A DNA stretch of 62,172 nt from an uncultured Eubacterium sp. (GTDB taxonomy: Bacteria; Bacillota; Clostridia; Lachnospirales; Lachnospiraceae): NCBI GenBank assembly GCA_910577225.1, contig CAJTMV010000022.1:1-62172 (forward strand). Reading direction: 5' to 3'. Below, piece by piece: positions 51,462-60,243 of this stretch. Position 1 is the stretch's first letter. Every line of letters starts with the position of its first letter. The position numbers and the translations under genes were made by a program. The notes under the pieces were generated by a model, which worked only from the letters and a program-made list of their open reading frames with translations, was not told the origin of the DNA and did no database searches.

Positions 51462-52627
51462 AAACACAGGACATCAAGCCAGGAATGCGTCTTGCCAAAC
51501 CAGTTTATAACAGAAACGGCGTATTATTGTTTGACCGTAATACAAAGCTGACCGTACAAAACATCGTAAATCTTACTAACTTTGGACTGATTGGTATTTT
51601 TATTCTGGAGCCGGCTGAACCGCTTCCGCCAATCTCAAGGGAAGAGCAGGAATTTGAACAGCTTCAGACGTTTTACATGTTCCGGTTACGTGATAATCTG
51701 GTAAACATCAGCAAGGGCAAGATGCCGGCAGACCTCTCTGGTCTGGCCAAAGATGTAACCGATCATTTCGGAACATTAGACCACAAAGTACATTTTACCC
51801 AGACAATTCGAAGCAATACTGATTTTGTATATAAGCATTCGGTTGGCGTCGCGATAATTTCCGCCATGATAGGTCATGCAATGGGCCTGCGTGAAAGTAC
51901 TTTGCTTTCCATTGTTAACGCCGCTTTTTTGTACGATTTCGGCTATCTTTACGTACCGGCTGAAATTATGAAAAAAGGCGAAGACATTACGGATATCGAA
52001 AACACTACAATTACAAAATACCGTGAAAAAGCGTTTGCGCTGCTGCATGCGGACACAAATCCTTACAGCATCCCATCCGACTCTCTTGCAATGGTTACGC
52101 AGATGATCAAAGCAGGGCGTGCAGAAGGCGATGAAGTAGACCGCAGCAAATGGCTGACCGGAACCTCAATTCTGACCGTCGCGGATAAATTTGACCGTAT
52201 GACCGCCATGAGTCTGAGCAGAAAACCAAATTCTGAGATTTCTGCCATCCGCTATCTGATCGACCATCCGGAATCTTATCCGCAAAACGTTGTTTCCGCA
52301 CTGGCCAAATGCATTCACATTATGCCGGTCGGATGCTGCGTGGATCTTACAAACGGAGATAAAGGTCTGGTACTTGAGACAAATGAGCGTGATTTCAATC
52401 ATCCGGTTGTACTCTGTTTCCGTGATAACCGGATACTGGATTTGAGCAGTCCAAAGATAAATAAAACCATTCATATCGCAGATGTCATGCATACGATGGA
52501 TAACCGCGTGAAAATGGATGCAGAAACACTCAAACAATTCAAGACCGATGAAAACAGTTCCAAAATGATTAAAAAATATGAATTTAAAAAACTGCAGATC
52601 GAAAAGAAACGCCAGAAACAGGCATAG
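51449..52627 (+). CDS. Degenerate HD-GYP-domain protein
   Basis: This 392-residue protein has an N-terminal DUF-like region (VETQDIKPGMRLAKPVYNRNGVLLFDRNTKL, typical for HD-GYP proteins), then an HD-GYP fold: HSVGVAIISAMIGHAMGL, where the motif HDIGK is YDFGY (Tyr162, Asp163), and TVADKFDRMTAMSLSRKPNSEISAIRYL in place of the DVYDALTS-RPYR region. The first His130 remains, but the metal-binding His and the GYP motif are lost. It is unlikely to hydrolyse c-di-GMP, but might bind it. AAGGG lies upstream of ATG 51449. The terminator at 52660 ends it. Confidence 0.85.
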   Translation: MLFVETQDIKPGMRLAKPVYNRNGVLLFDRNTKLTVQNIVNLTNFGLIGIFILEPAEPLPPISREEQEFEQLQTFYMFRLRDNLVNISKGKMPADLSGLAKDVTDHFGTLDHKVHFTQTIRSNTDFVYKHSVGVAIISAMIGHAMGLRESTLLSIVNAAFLYDFGYLYVPAEIMKKGEDITDIENTTITKYREKAFALLHADTNPYSIPSDSLAMVTQMIKAGRAEGDEVDRSKWLTGTSILTVADKFDRMTAMSLSRKPNSEISAIRYLIDHPESYPQNVVSALAKCIHIMPVGCCVDLTNGDKGLVLETNERDFNHPVVLCFRDNRILDLSSPKINKTIHIADVMHTMDNRVKMDAETLKQFKTDENSSKMIKKYEFKKLQIEKKRQKQA

Positions 52628-52659
52628 CATTTCCTAATTATTATTTTTTGACACAATTT

Positions 52660-52696
52660 TGCCCGAAGCATTGCGCAAACTGCAAGACTTCGGGCA
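52660..52696. terminator. Bidirectional terminator between the HD-GYP-like gene and carB
   Basis: TGCCCGAAG (52660-52668) and CTTCGGGCA (52688-52696) form a 9-bp perfect stem. T-rich sequence lies on both sides of the hairpin, which separates two converging genes. Confidence 0.7.
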
Positions 52697-52707
52697 TTTC
52701 TCATATT

Positions 52708-55700
52708 TTATCTGACTATTTTTGCAATATCGATCATTTCCATATCCTTATGAGCCGTTTCCAGACTGCGCGCAAGCGCTTTTGCCGTATCCATAGCCGT
52801 AATGCAGTTGACTCCTGTTTCGATGGCCACGCGCCGGATCAGGAAACCGTCTCTGCCTTTGTCCCTGCCCTGTGTCGGCGTATCGATAACAAGATCGATC
52901 TTATGCCCCAGCAGCAAATCCATGATCGTCGGAGATTCCTGATGAATATTTTTCACACGCAGCGCGCGTACGCCGCGCTCGTTTAAAAACTTTGCCGTAC
53001 TTCTGGTCGCGTAAATTTTATATCCAAGAGCCTCAAAACGCTTTGCAACTTCTGCCGCTTCTGGTTTGTCCGCGTCTTTTACCGTAATAATCATCTGCTT
53101 ATGCTTTGGCAGTACGACGCCCGCGCCAAGAAACGCCTTATACAGCGCCTCGTCAAATGTCTTTGCAATGCCAAGACATTCCCCGGTTGACTTCATCTCT
53201 GGTCCAAGGCTGATCTCTGCGCCGCGGATTTTTTCAAAAGAAAAGACAGGCATCTTTATCGCAAAATAATCCGCCGCCGGCTGCAGTCCGGGTTCGTAGC
53301 CAAGCGCTTCGATCTTCTTTCCGGTCATCACCGCTACCGCCAGATCTACAATCGGAATCCCTGTCACTTTGCTGATATACGGCACGGTACGGGAAGAACG
53401 CGGGTTTACTTCTATGACATAGACTTCCTCGTCCACTGCAATAAACTGAATATTGATCAGTCCTTTCACATGCAGCGCCTTTGCCAGTCTTTCGGAATAC
53501 TGCGCAATCTTCTCCCGTACTGTATCGCTGATGGTCGGCGCCGGATAGACGGAAATCGAATCTCCGGAATGCACTCCGGTCCGCTCAATATGTTCCATAA
53601 TGCCCGGGATCAGAATATCGGTTCCATCGCAGACCGCATCTACCTCCAGTTCTTTGCCCATCAGATATTTGTCCACGAGAATCGGATGCTCCTGCGAATA
53701 CCGGTTGATCACTGCCATAAATTCTTCGATCTCCTGATCGGAGCAGGCGATCTGCATTCCCTGACCGCCCAGCACGTACGAAGGCCGTACCAAAACCGGA
53801 TAGCCCAGCCGGTTTGCCACTTCTTTCGCCTCCTGCGCGGTAAACACCGTACCGCCTGCCGCACGCGGTATATGCGTTTCCTGCAGAATCTGATCGAACA
53901 GCTCCCGATCTTCTGCCGCGTCTACATCCTGCGCCGCGGTACCAAAGATCGGCACTCCCATTTCCATCAGACTTTGCGTCAGCTTAATCGCCGTCTGGCC
54001 GCCAAACTGCACGACCGCTCCATCCGGCTTTTCCAGACGCACAATATGTTCCACATCTTCCGGTGTCAGCGGTTCAAAATACAGCTTGTCCGCAATATCA
54101 AAATCTGTGCTGACCGTTTCCGGATTATTGTTTACGATAATCGTCTCATAGCCTGCTTTTGCAAATGCCCAGGTCGCATGCACGCTGCAGTAATCAAACT
54201 CCACGCCCTGGCCGATACGAATCGGCCCAGAGCCAAGCACAAGTACTTTTTTACGGTCATTCGCAGGGACAGACTCGTCCTCACTGCCAAATACCGAGTA
54301 ATAATATGGCGTTACCGCTTCAAACTCGGCGGCACATGTGTCTACCATCTTATAGGCAGCCGTTATTCCATTCGCATACCGCAAATCCCGAATCTCACGC
54401 TCTGTCCTTCCCGTCAGCTGTGCAATCACACCATCCGGAAATTCCAGACGCTTGGCTTCTTTTAAAAGTTCTGTCGTCAGCGGTTCCTTTTTTAGCCGCT
54501 CTTCCATCTCTGTGAGAATCGCTATTTTATCGATAAACCACTCGTCGATTTTGGTAATCTCATGAATGGCCTTATAATGAATCCCTTTGCGCAGCGCTTC
54601 TGCGATGATAAAAATCCTCTGATCATCCACGATTTTCATGCGCTCCAGCAGTTCTTTTTCAGATAATGCAGAAAAATCATACGACAGCAGACTGTCCACA
54701 TGCTGTTCCAGCGAACGCAGCGCTTTCATCAGCGCACCTTCAAAATTATCGCAGATACTCATCACTTCGCCCGTAGCCTTCATCTGCGTCGTCAGCGAAC
54801 GCTTTGCTGTCAGAAACTTGTCAAACGGCAGTCTTGGCAGCTTCACAACACAGTAATCCAGCATCGGTTCAAAGCTGGCATACGTCCTGTCTGTTACCGC
54901 GTTTTTAATCTCGTCAAGCGTATAACCAATCGCTACCTTTGCCGCCACCTTCGCGATCGGATAGCCGGTCGCTTTGGAAGCCAGTGCGGAGGAACGGCTG
55001 ACACGCGGGTTTACCTCGATCACACAATATTCAAACGAGTCCGGATTCAGGGCATACTGTACATTACATCCACCTGTAATCTCGAGCTCTGAAATAATAT
55101 TGAGCGCAGACGTACGCAGCATCTGATACTCTTTATCTCCAAGCGTCTGCGACGGCGCGACTACGATCGAATCTCCGGTATGTACTCCGACCGGATCGAT
55201 GTTTTCCATATTGCAGACCGTAATACAGTTGCCTGCCGCATCCCGCATCACTTCATATTCAATCTCTTTCCAGCCGGCGATACAGCGCTCCACAAGCACC
55301 TGACCGACGCGCGACAGACGCAGGCCGTTTTGCAGGATATCCGTCAGCTCCTGCTCATTGTGCGCAATCCCTCCGCCGCTGCCGCCAAGCGTATAAGCCG
55401 GTCGAAGTACGACCGGATAGCCGATCGTATTCGTAAAATCGATCCCGCTTTGCACATCTTCTACAACCAGAGAGGGCGCCACCGGCTCGCCAATCTTTTC
55501 CATCGTTTCTTTGAATTCCAGACGGTCTTCTGCCTTGCGAATCGTCTGTGCTGTCGTACCGATCAGTTTTACGCCGTTTTCTTCCAAAAAACCGGATTCC
55601 GCCAGCTCCATGCCCAGATTCAGTCCGGCCTGGCCGCCAAGTGTCGGCAGCACACTATCCGGCTTTTCTTTTAAAATAATCTTCTTTAATACGTCCGCGG

Positions 55701-55908
55701 TCAGCGGCTCGATATACACCTGATCCGCAATGTCCTTATCGGTCATAATCGTAGCCGGATTGGAATTCACCAGGCAGACCGTAATCCCTTCTTCCTTCAG
55801 GGAACGGCATGCCTGCGTACCTGCATAGTCAAACTCTGCGGCCTGTCCGATAATAATTGGTCCGGAGCCGATCACTAATACTTTTTGAATATCCGCTCTT
55901 TTTGGCAT
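52708..55908 (-). CDS. carB: Carbamoyl-phosphate synthase, large subunit
   Basis: The 1066-residue enzyme makes carbamoyl phosphate from bicarbonate, ammonia and ATP. It has two ATP-grasp halves: N-terminal KVLVIGSGPIIIGQAAEFDYAGTQACRSLKEEG and the second half KVLVLGSGPIRIGQGVEFDYCSVHATWAF, each with IEVNPRVSRSSAL / IEVNPRSSRTVPY. The C-terminal MGS-like domain (IYATRSTAKFLNERG) binds the effector. It is translationally joined to carA (TAATG, 1-nt overlap). It supplies arginine and pyrimidine synthesis. Confidence 0.97.
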   Translation of the reverse strand: MPKRADIQKVLVIGSGPIIIGQAAEFDYAGTQACRSLKEEGITVCLVNSNPATIMTDKDIADQVYIEPLTADVLKKIILKEKPDSVLPTLGGQAGLNLGMELAESGFLEENGVKLIGTTAQTIRKAEDRLEFKETMEKIGEPVAPSLVVEDVQSGIDFTNTIGYPVVLRPAYTLGGSGGGIAHNEQELTDILQNGLRLSRVGQVLVERCIAGWKEIEYEVMRDAAGNCITVCNMENIDPVGVHTGDSIVVAPSQTLGDKEYQMLRTSALNIISELEITGGCNVQYALNPDSFEYCVIEVNPRVSRSSALASKATGYPIAKVAAKVAIGYTLDEIKNAVTDRTYASFEPMLDYCVVKLPRLPFDKFLTAKRSLTTQMKATGEVMSICDNFEGALMKALRSLEQHVDSLLSYDFSALSEKELLERMKIVDDQRIFIIAEALRKGIHYKAIHEITKIDEWFIDKIAILTEMEERLKKEPLTTELLKEAKRLEFPDGVIAQLTGRTEREIRDLRYANGITAAYKMVDTCAAEFEAVTPYYYSVFGSEDESVPANDRKKVLVLGSGPIRIGQGVEFDYCSVHATWAFAKAGYETIIVNNNPETVSTDFDIADKLYFEPLTPEDVEHIVRLEKPDGAVVQFGGQTAIKLTQSLMEMGVPIFGTAAQDVDAAEDRELFDQILQETHIPRAAGGTVFTAQEAKEVANRLGYPVLVRPSYVLGGQGMQIACSDQEIEEFMAVINRYSQEHPILVDKYLMGKELEVDAVCDGTDILIPGIMEHIERTGVHSGDSISVYPAPTISDTVREKIAQYSERLAKALHVKGLINIQFIAVDEEVYVIEVNPRSSRTVPYISKVTGIPIVDLAVAVMTGKKIEALGYEPGLQPAADYFAIKMPVFSFEKIRGAEISLGPEMKSTGECLGIAKTFDEALYKAFLGAGVVLPKHKQMIITVKDADKPEAAEVAKRFEALGYKIYATRSTAKFLNERGVRALRVKNIHQESPTIMDLLLGHKIDLVIDTPTQGRDKGRDGFLIRRVAIETGVNCITAMDTAKALARSLETAHKDMEMIDIAKIVR

Positions 55909-56981
55909 TATCTGTCCCCTCCCATCATTTCTAAAAATCTGTCAAACAAATACCCGCTGTCCTGCGGTCCCGGACATGCCTCTGGATGAAACTGTACGGT
56001 AAAAATCTGTTTTCCGGTATATTTTAGTCCTTCGTTCGTGCCGTCGTTCACATTAATAAAAGCCGGAACTGCAATATTCGCATCCAGATGATCGGTATCT
56101 GCCACATATCCATGATTCTGCGCCGTAATATACACCCGTCCCGTTTCCAGATCTTTCACCGGATGGTTGCCGCCGCGATGTCCGTATTTTAATTTATACG
56201 TATCTGCCCCGGCTGCAAGAGCCATCAGCTGATGCCCCAGACAGATCGCAAAAATCGGCACATCGGATGCATAGAGCTTTCGAATTTCTTTTATGATCTG
56301 CGTACAGCTCTTCGGATCTCCTGGACCATTCGACAGCATAATTCCGTCCGGTGCAGACTCCAGTATTTCTTCCGCCGGCGTATGGGCCGGATAAATCGTA
56401 ACCTCACATCCTCTGTCCTGCAGCGATTTGGCAATCTGCTCCTTTGCGCCCAGATCCAGCAGCGCGACTTTATAACCGCTGCCTTCCAGCACTTTTTTAT
56501 CCGTACAGGTCGCTTTTTCCACGACATTGCCTACCCGGTACGCTTTTAATCGCGGAAGAATTTCTTCCATATTATAATGCTCATTTGTCGTAATCATCCC
56601 GTTCATTGTTCCTTTTTCCCGCAGCAGCTTTGTCAGCGCGCGGGTATCGATGCCCGCGATCCCCGGAATGTCGTGTTTTTCCAAAAAATTCTGAATCGAG
56701 CTTTCGCATCGGAAATTGCCCGGCATTCTGGATAATTCCCTTACAATAAATCCATCCGGCCATGGTCTGTCTGATTCCATGTCCTGGAAACAGATCCCGT
56801 AATTTCCAATCAGCGGATACGTCATAACCACTGCCTGCCCCGCATAGGAAGGATCGGTCAGCACTTCCAGATAACCAGTCATAGAAGTATTAAATACAAT
56901 CTCACTGACGACCTCCCGTCTGGAACCTATACTGATTCCTTTAAATACACGTCCGTCTTCAAGTATCAGAAAAGCTATCAT
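55908..56981 (-). CDS. carA: Carbamoyl-phosphate synthase, small subunit
   Basis: It releases ammonia from glutamine for CarB. This ~357-residue protein begins IAFLILEDGRVFKGISIG and has the class I amidotransferase site FAICLGHQLMALA (nucleophile Cys), the catalytic His-Glu in FHPEACPGPQDS, and the N-terminal MTGYLEVLTDPSYAGQ. I choose ATG 56981, preceded by AGGATGAG; the longer frame to 57008 reaches into the leader hairpin. The leader holds a terminator-like hairpin and a promoter, so attenuation is likely. Confidence 0.96.
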   Translation of the reverse strand: MIAFLILEDGRVFKGISIGSRREVVSEIVFNTSMTGYLEVLTDPSYAGQAVVMTYPLIGNYGICFQDMESDRPWPDGFIVRELSRMPGNFRCESSIQNFLEKHDIPGIAGIDTRALTKLLREKGTMNGMITTNEHYNMEEILPRLKAYRVGNVVEKATCTDKKVLEGSGYKVALLDLGAKEQIAKSLQDRGCEVTIYPAHTPAEEILESAPDGIMLSNGPGDPKSCTQIIKEIRKLYASDVPIFAICLGHQLMALAAGADTYKLKYGHRGGNHPVKDLETGRVYITAQNHGYVADTDHLDANIAVPAFINVNDGTNEGLKYTGKQIFTVQFHPEACPGPQDSGYLFDRFLEMMGGDR

Positions 56982-57004
56982 TCTCGTCTCATCCTTTCTT
57001 GCTG

Positions 57005-57033
57005 GCAAAAAAAAAGAGAAATTCTCTTTTTGC
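57005..57033 (-). terminator. Terminator-like attenuator hairpin in the carAB leader
   Basis: On the minus strand AAAAAGAGAA (57031-57022) pairs with TTCTCTTTTT (57020-57011), followed by a run of nine T. It lies between the promoter (57064-57092) and carA, with about 24 bp to the ATG. This fits nucleotide-dependent attenuation, although no PyrR-binding loop is recognised. Confidence 0.6.
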
Positions 57034-57063
57034 GTCGTTCGAATCCATGCCTAAATTGTTAGG

Positions 57064-57092
57064 ATTGTATCATATCAGAATGATTATTTCAA
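57064..57092 (-). promoter_or_regulatory. Promoter of carAB
   Basis: TTGAAA (57092-57087) and TACAAT (57069-57064) are 17 bp apart on the minus strand. Transcription would start near 57057. Confidence 0.7.
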
Positions 57093-57248
57093 CTTTTTTT
57101 ATATGGTTGATTTTACGCAAAACGGAAGAACGATGTTTTCTTTCGTTTTTTAAGGAAAAAGGTTTCGAAAATTAAGATAATGTCCGGATCGTCGTATGAA
57201 TCGTGCCAGCAGGTCCTTTTTTGGTAAAACAGAACCAATTTATAGAAA

Positions 57249-57296
57249 AGCCGCTTTCGTTTCTAAAAGATAAAGCATTAAGAAACGAAAACGGCT
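57249..57296 (-). terminator. Terminator of the LRR gene
   Basis: AGCCGCTTTCGTTTCT (57249-57264) pairs with AGAAACGAAAACGGCT (57281-57296) with one mismatch. A short T-run follows on the minus strand. It lies 45 bp after the stop. Confidence 0.8.
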
Positions 57297-57340
57297 GCAC
57301 GCTTTAGATATTTTGTACTGATTCGGAAAACAGGCGTCTC

Positions 57341-58636
57341 TTAATAAGCGACGATTTTCACCCTGCTGCCCTGTCCTTTATTTTTGAATAACTTTTTATA
57401 CTCATTCAGTTTTAAATCGTATACTTTAATTACCGCATTCGGAGAAATTCCTTTGAGCGCGTTTGCTCCGACGGATTCCAGCCGACTGGAACGAACGATA
57501 ATTTTGTTCAGTCTGGAACAGCCTTTGAACGCGGATTTCCCTATGGATTTTATCTCTCCCTGGATCGTCACTTTCGTTATTCTTTTATTATTCAGAAACG
57601 CATTTTTAGTCACAGACGCAACGGTATAACAGATTCCATCGATCGTTACCTGATCTTTCACCGTTATTTTAGTCGCTTGATCCGCGGTCTTTACAAATGC
57701 CAGTTCAGAAACATCCGTTTTCACCTGATAAGTCGTAACGCCGTCCCTGATCTTTGCTCCCTTTTTCGGCGCAAACGATTCAGATTTTCCGGTACTGCCA
57801 TATGTAATCACAGACTGCAAAAGCGGTGCGTTTCCTTCTCCCATTAACTGCATTTTGATACGATCTGACTTGCTGCCAGCGTAAGCAACCTTCTTTAACT
57901 GATCACAGTTCATAAATGCATTTTTCGCGATTTCTTTTGTACTAAGCGGCAGGTCTATACTTTCCAGACTGCTGCAGCCAGCAAAAGCTCCCTCTGCGAT
58001 TGTGCGCAATCCTTCTGAAAACTGTACGTTTTTCAGATTTTTGCAGCCGGAAAAGGCATTGAGGCCCACGTATTCCAGATTTTTCGGAAACTGCAGATCC
58101 GTAAGCCCGGTACATCCTGCAAAAGCGGAAAAATCAATATTCTTCAGGCTGTCTGGAAACGTAAGATTTTTCAGACTCGCACAGCCGGAAAAAACGCTTT
58201 CACCAATCGCTGTCAGTCCATCCGGAAACGTCACGTCTGTAAGACCGGTACAGCCCGTAAACACATAATCCGCCAGAGAGGTCACGCCTTTTGGAATTAC
58301 GATGCTTTTCAAATTTTTACAGTCGCCAAAAGCGCCTTCTTTGATTGTTGTAACCGGTTTGTCTTCCACTTTATCCGGAATTACAAGAGCGGTATCCGTT
58401 CCCTGATAACCGGTAATTTCTATCGTATTGTCATCCAGTACTTTGTATTCGTAACCCCTGGCTGCATCCGCATTGTTCTCTGTCTCCGTTTTATTTTCTG
58501 TGCCTGCATCGTCTGCTTCTGTTAACGCACTTCCTTCTATCTGAGCTGCCTGCGCATTGTCTGCAAATGCAGGCAGTGTCATAGAGCCTGCTACTGTACA
58601 TAATGCCAGCAGAATGGATACAAATTTATATTTCAT
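57341..58636 (-). CDS. Secreted BspA-like leucine-rich repeat protein
   Basis: The 431-residue protein has a signal peptide (FVSILLALCTVAGSMTLPAFA) and, from about residue 65, a row of LRR_5/BspA repeats of ~23 residues such as FGDCKNLKSIVIPKGVTSL, FTGCTGLTDVTFPDGLTAI and FSGCASLKNLTFPDSLKNI. Two repeat blocks are split by a region around 255-330. It has no anchor signal or membrane segment at the C-terminus (ending RVKIVAY). Such proteins often bind host or matrix partners. ATG 58636 has AAGGAAG upstream and a good promoter at 58712-58740. Confidence 0.9.
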   Translation of the reverse strand: MKYKFVSILLALCTVAGSMTLPAFADNAQAAQIEGSALTEADDAGTENKTETENNADAARGYEYKVLDDNTIEITGYQGTDTALVIPDKVEDKPVTTIKEGAFGDCKNLKSIVIPKGVTSLADYVFTGCTGLTDVTFPDGLTAIGESVFSGCASLKNLTFPDSLKNIDFSAFAGCTGLTDLQFPKNLEYVGLNAFSGCKNLKNVQFSEGLRTIAEGAFAGCSSLESIDLPLSTKEIAKNAFMNCDQLKKVAYAGSKSDRIKMQLMGEGNAPLLQSVITYGSTGKSESFAPKKGAKIRDGVTTYQVKTDVSELAFVKTADQATKITVKDQVTIDGICYTVASVTKNAFLNNKRITKVTIQGEIKSIGKSAFKGCSRLNKIIVRSSRLESVGANALKGISPNAVIKVYDLKLNEYKKLFKNKGQGSRVKIVAY

Positions 58637-58952
58637 TTTTATACTTCCTTTCTTTTCTTTATAAATATTTTATAAATTCAGGCCTGACTGGATATCTTAC
58701 AAGATAGTTCGATTATATATGATTTTATTGTTATTTGCAATGGAAATTACTGGTTGCCCGGTTTTCTTAATGAATAATGAAAATGAAATCATGCTGTCTG
58801 CTTTTTATTTCTCCTGTCTGATTATTACAAACGTTCTATAATATTTTTAATTAATGTACAAATTATATATACTTCTAATGCTGACTATGATATACTATTA
58901 TTATTTATGCACAAAATAAGAAACGAGGATAAGATTTAAGGGAGATGTTACC
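58637..58952. other. Divergent intergenic region
   Basis: This 316-bp AT-rich region separates the LRR gene from the first Rpn-type gene. It holds the LRR promoter and several A/T-rich stretches resembling -10 elements toward the plus strand, but I see no confident site for the Rpn gene beyond AAGGGAG at 58938-58944. Confidence 0.5.
58712..58740 (-). promoter_or_regulatory. Promoter of the LRR gene
   Basis: TTGCAA (58740-58735) and TATAAT (58717-58712) on the minus strand are 17 bp apart. The ATG follows at 58636. Confidence 0.75.
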
Positions 58953-59754
58953 ATTAAGACGGATACCCTGTTCAAAATGCTGTTTGTACAGTATCCGGAA
59001 CTTTTAAAGAAACTGGTGGCAGACTTGCCTGGAATACCGTTGGAGGGTATCGGGCAGTTTGTGATACGGAACCCGGAGATGCCGCCTGAGAACATCGGGG
59101 GACAAATTCTGCAGGCTGGATATCAATATGACTGTAAACGGTCAGCGTGTGGATCTGGAAGTGCAGGTCTGCAATGAGGGGGACTGCCCGGAGAGGGTCA
59201 TGTACTACTGGGCGAGGGAGTTTTCATCAGCACTGCCTGCCGGACAGGGCTATTCTGACCTGCCACGCACAATCGTTATCAGCATTATAGATTTCCCGCT
59301 GTTCAGATGCGAAGAATACCATTCTTTCTTCCAGCCACTGGAGGTTACACGCCATACACTGCTGTCGGATAAAATGGGATTCCATTTCTTTGAGTTTCCC
59401 AAACTGCCGGCAGAGGTAAGCGGGAATGATATGTTACTGTTGTGGCTTTCCCTGTTCAAAGCAGAAACGGAAGAAGAACTGGAAAAAATTAAAGAACTGG
59501 AGGTGCCAGTTATGAGCCAGGCAATCAATGCTTATTATACGATTACAGCTTCATCAGAATTCCGTGAGAAAGAAAGGCTCCGTGCAAAAGCAAGGCATGA
59601 TGAAGCACAGGCATTGCATAATGCAAGACGTGAAGCAACAATGGAGAGAAATATTGTAATTGCCCGGAATGCAAAAAGAATGAATATGCCTGTTGATGAT
59701 ATCATGAAACTTACAGGATTGTCACGTCAACAAATAGAGGGGATTAAAGTTTAA
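58953..59754 (+). pseudogene. Rpn-family nuclease/putative transposase, frameshifted
   Basis: The frame IKTDTLFKMLFVQYPELLKKLV...QFVIRNPEMPPENIG is the N-terminus of Rpn-type PD-(D/E)XK proteins. A G5 run at 59097-59101 breaks the frame; with one G removed it reads IGDKFCRLDINMTVNGQRVDLEVQV, the expected D...ExQ nuclease core, and continues to the stop at 59754. The start codon is ATT (58953) where relatives have ATG, so initiation is also doubtful. The C-terminal part ends ARNAKRMNMPVDDIMKLTG. It may be a pseudogene, a G-run slippage switch, or a sequencing error. Confidence 0.82.
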
Positions 59755-60145
59755 TTTTCCTTATAATCAACCATATCTTATAGCACAGTATTTAAAACAG
59801 GTGTTGACGTGTGCTGCATAAAAAGGCAATACCTGTATACGCGATTTTATTTGTGGGAAATGTGGGAAACCCGTTTCCCACAAATTATCTGATCCTTTAC
59901 ATCCAGAATGGCGTAATGATGGGCGTTTCTGATGTCTTAGATACATTTGTGGGAGTGTGGGAGTATAAAAAAGTATTTTAAAAAAAAATATATATTTGTA
60001 AAAACTTTTTTGAAAAAAATCCCCAGATTTCCACATCCCTCTCTCACTGTAAATAATCTGGAAAAATCAGACCGTAACTACATACAGCAAAAATCAAAAC
60101 TACTTTCCACGTAGCTGCTCAGTGGTTTTCTTCTGTAGTTTTTAA
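59653..60145 (+). repeat. Rpn 3'-module, copy 1 (~490 bp direct repeat)
   Basis: It covers the last ~33 codons of the first Rpn gene and about 390 bp downstream. It matches 60973-61487 in the same order with small indels (an 11-base insertion near 61141 and a ~14-base one near 61400). The noncoding part contains GTGGGAAA/GTGGGAG motifs, a palindrome at 59861-59882, and a hairpin near the end (about 60088-60143). Confidence 0.9.
59861..59882. repeat. Perfect palindrome in repeat copy 1
   Basis: TGTGGGAAAC and GTTTCCCACA are separated by 2 bases. The equivalent in copy 2 (61192-61213) keeps 9 of the 10 pairs. The flanks hold further GTGGGAA motifs (near 59853 and 59947), like repeated binding sites. 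Confidence 0.8.
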
Positions 60146-60243
60146 TAAATAACTACAGACATGGATCTGGAAGCTCTCAGAAAAATCAATAGTAATATTC
60201 ACAAACATATGGTATGATAAGAATGAAAGGCGGGCGATAAGTT

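Noticed and set aside
53470..54465. 331-codon plus-strand ORF opposite carB
   Set aside because: It is antisense to highly conserved carB sequence and has no recognisable motif.
59767..60036. Small minus-strand ORF also present at 61098-61364
   Set aside because: It is repeated only because the whole Rpn 3' module is repeated; the composition is odd and no ribosome site is evident.
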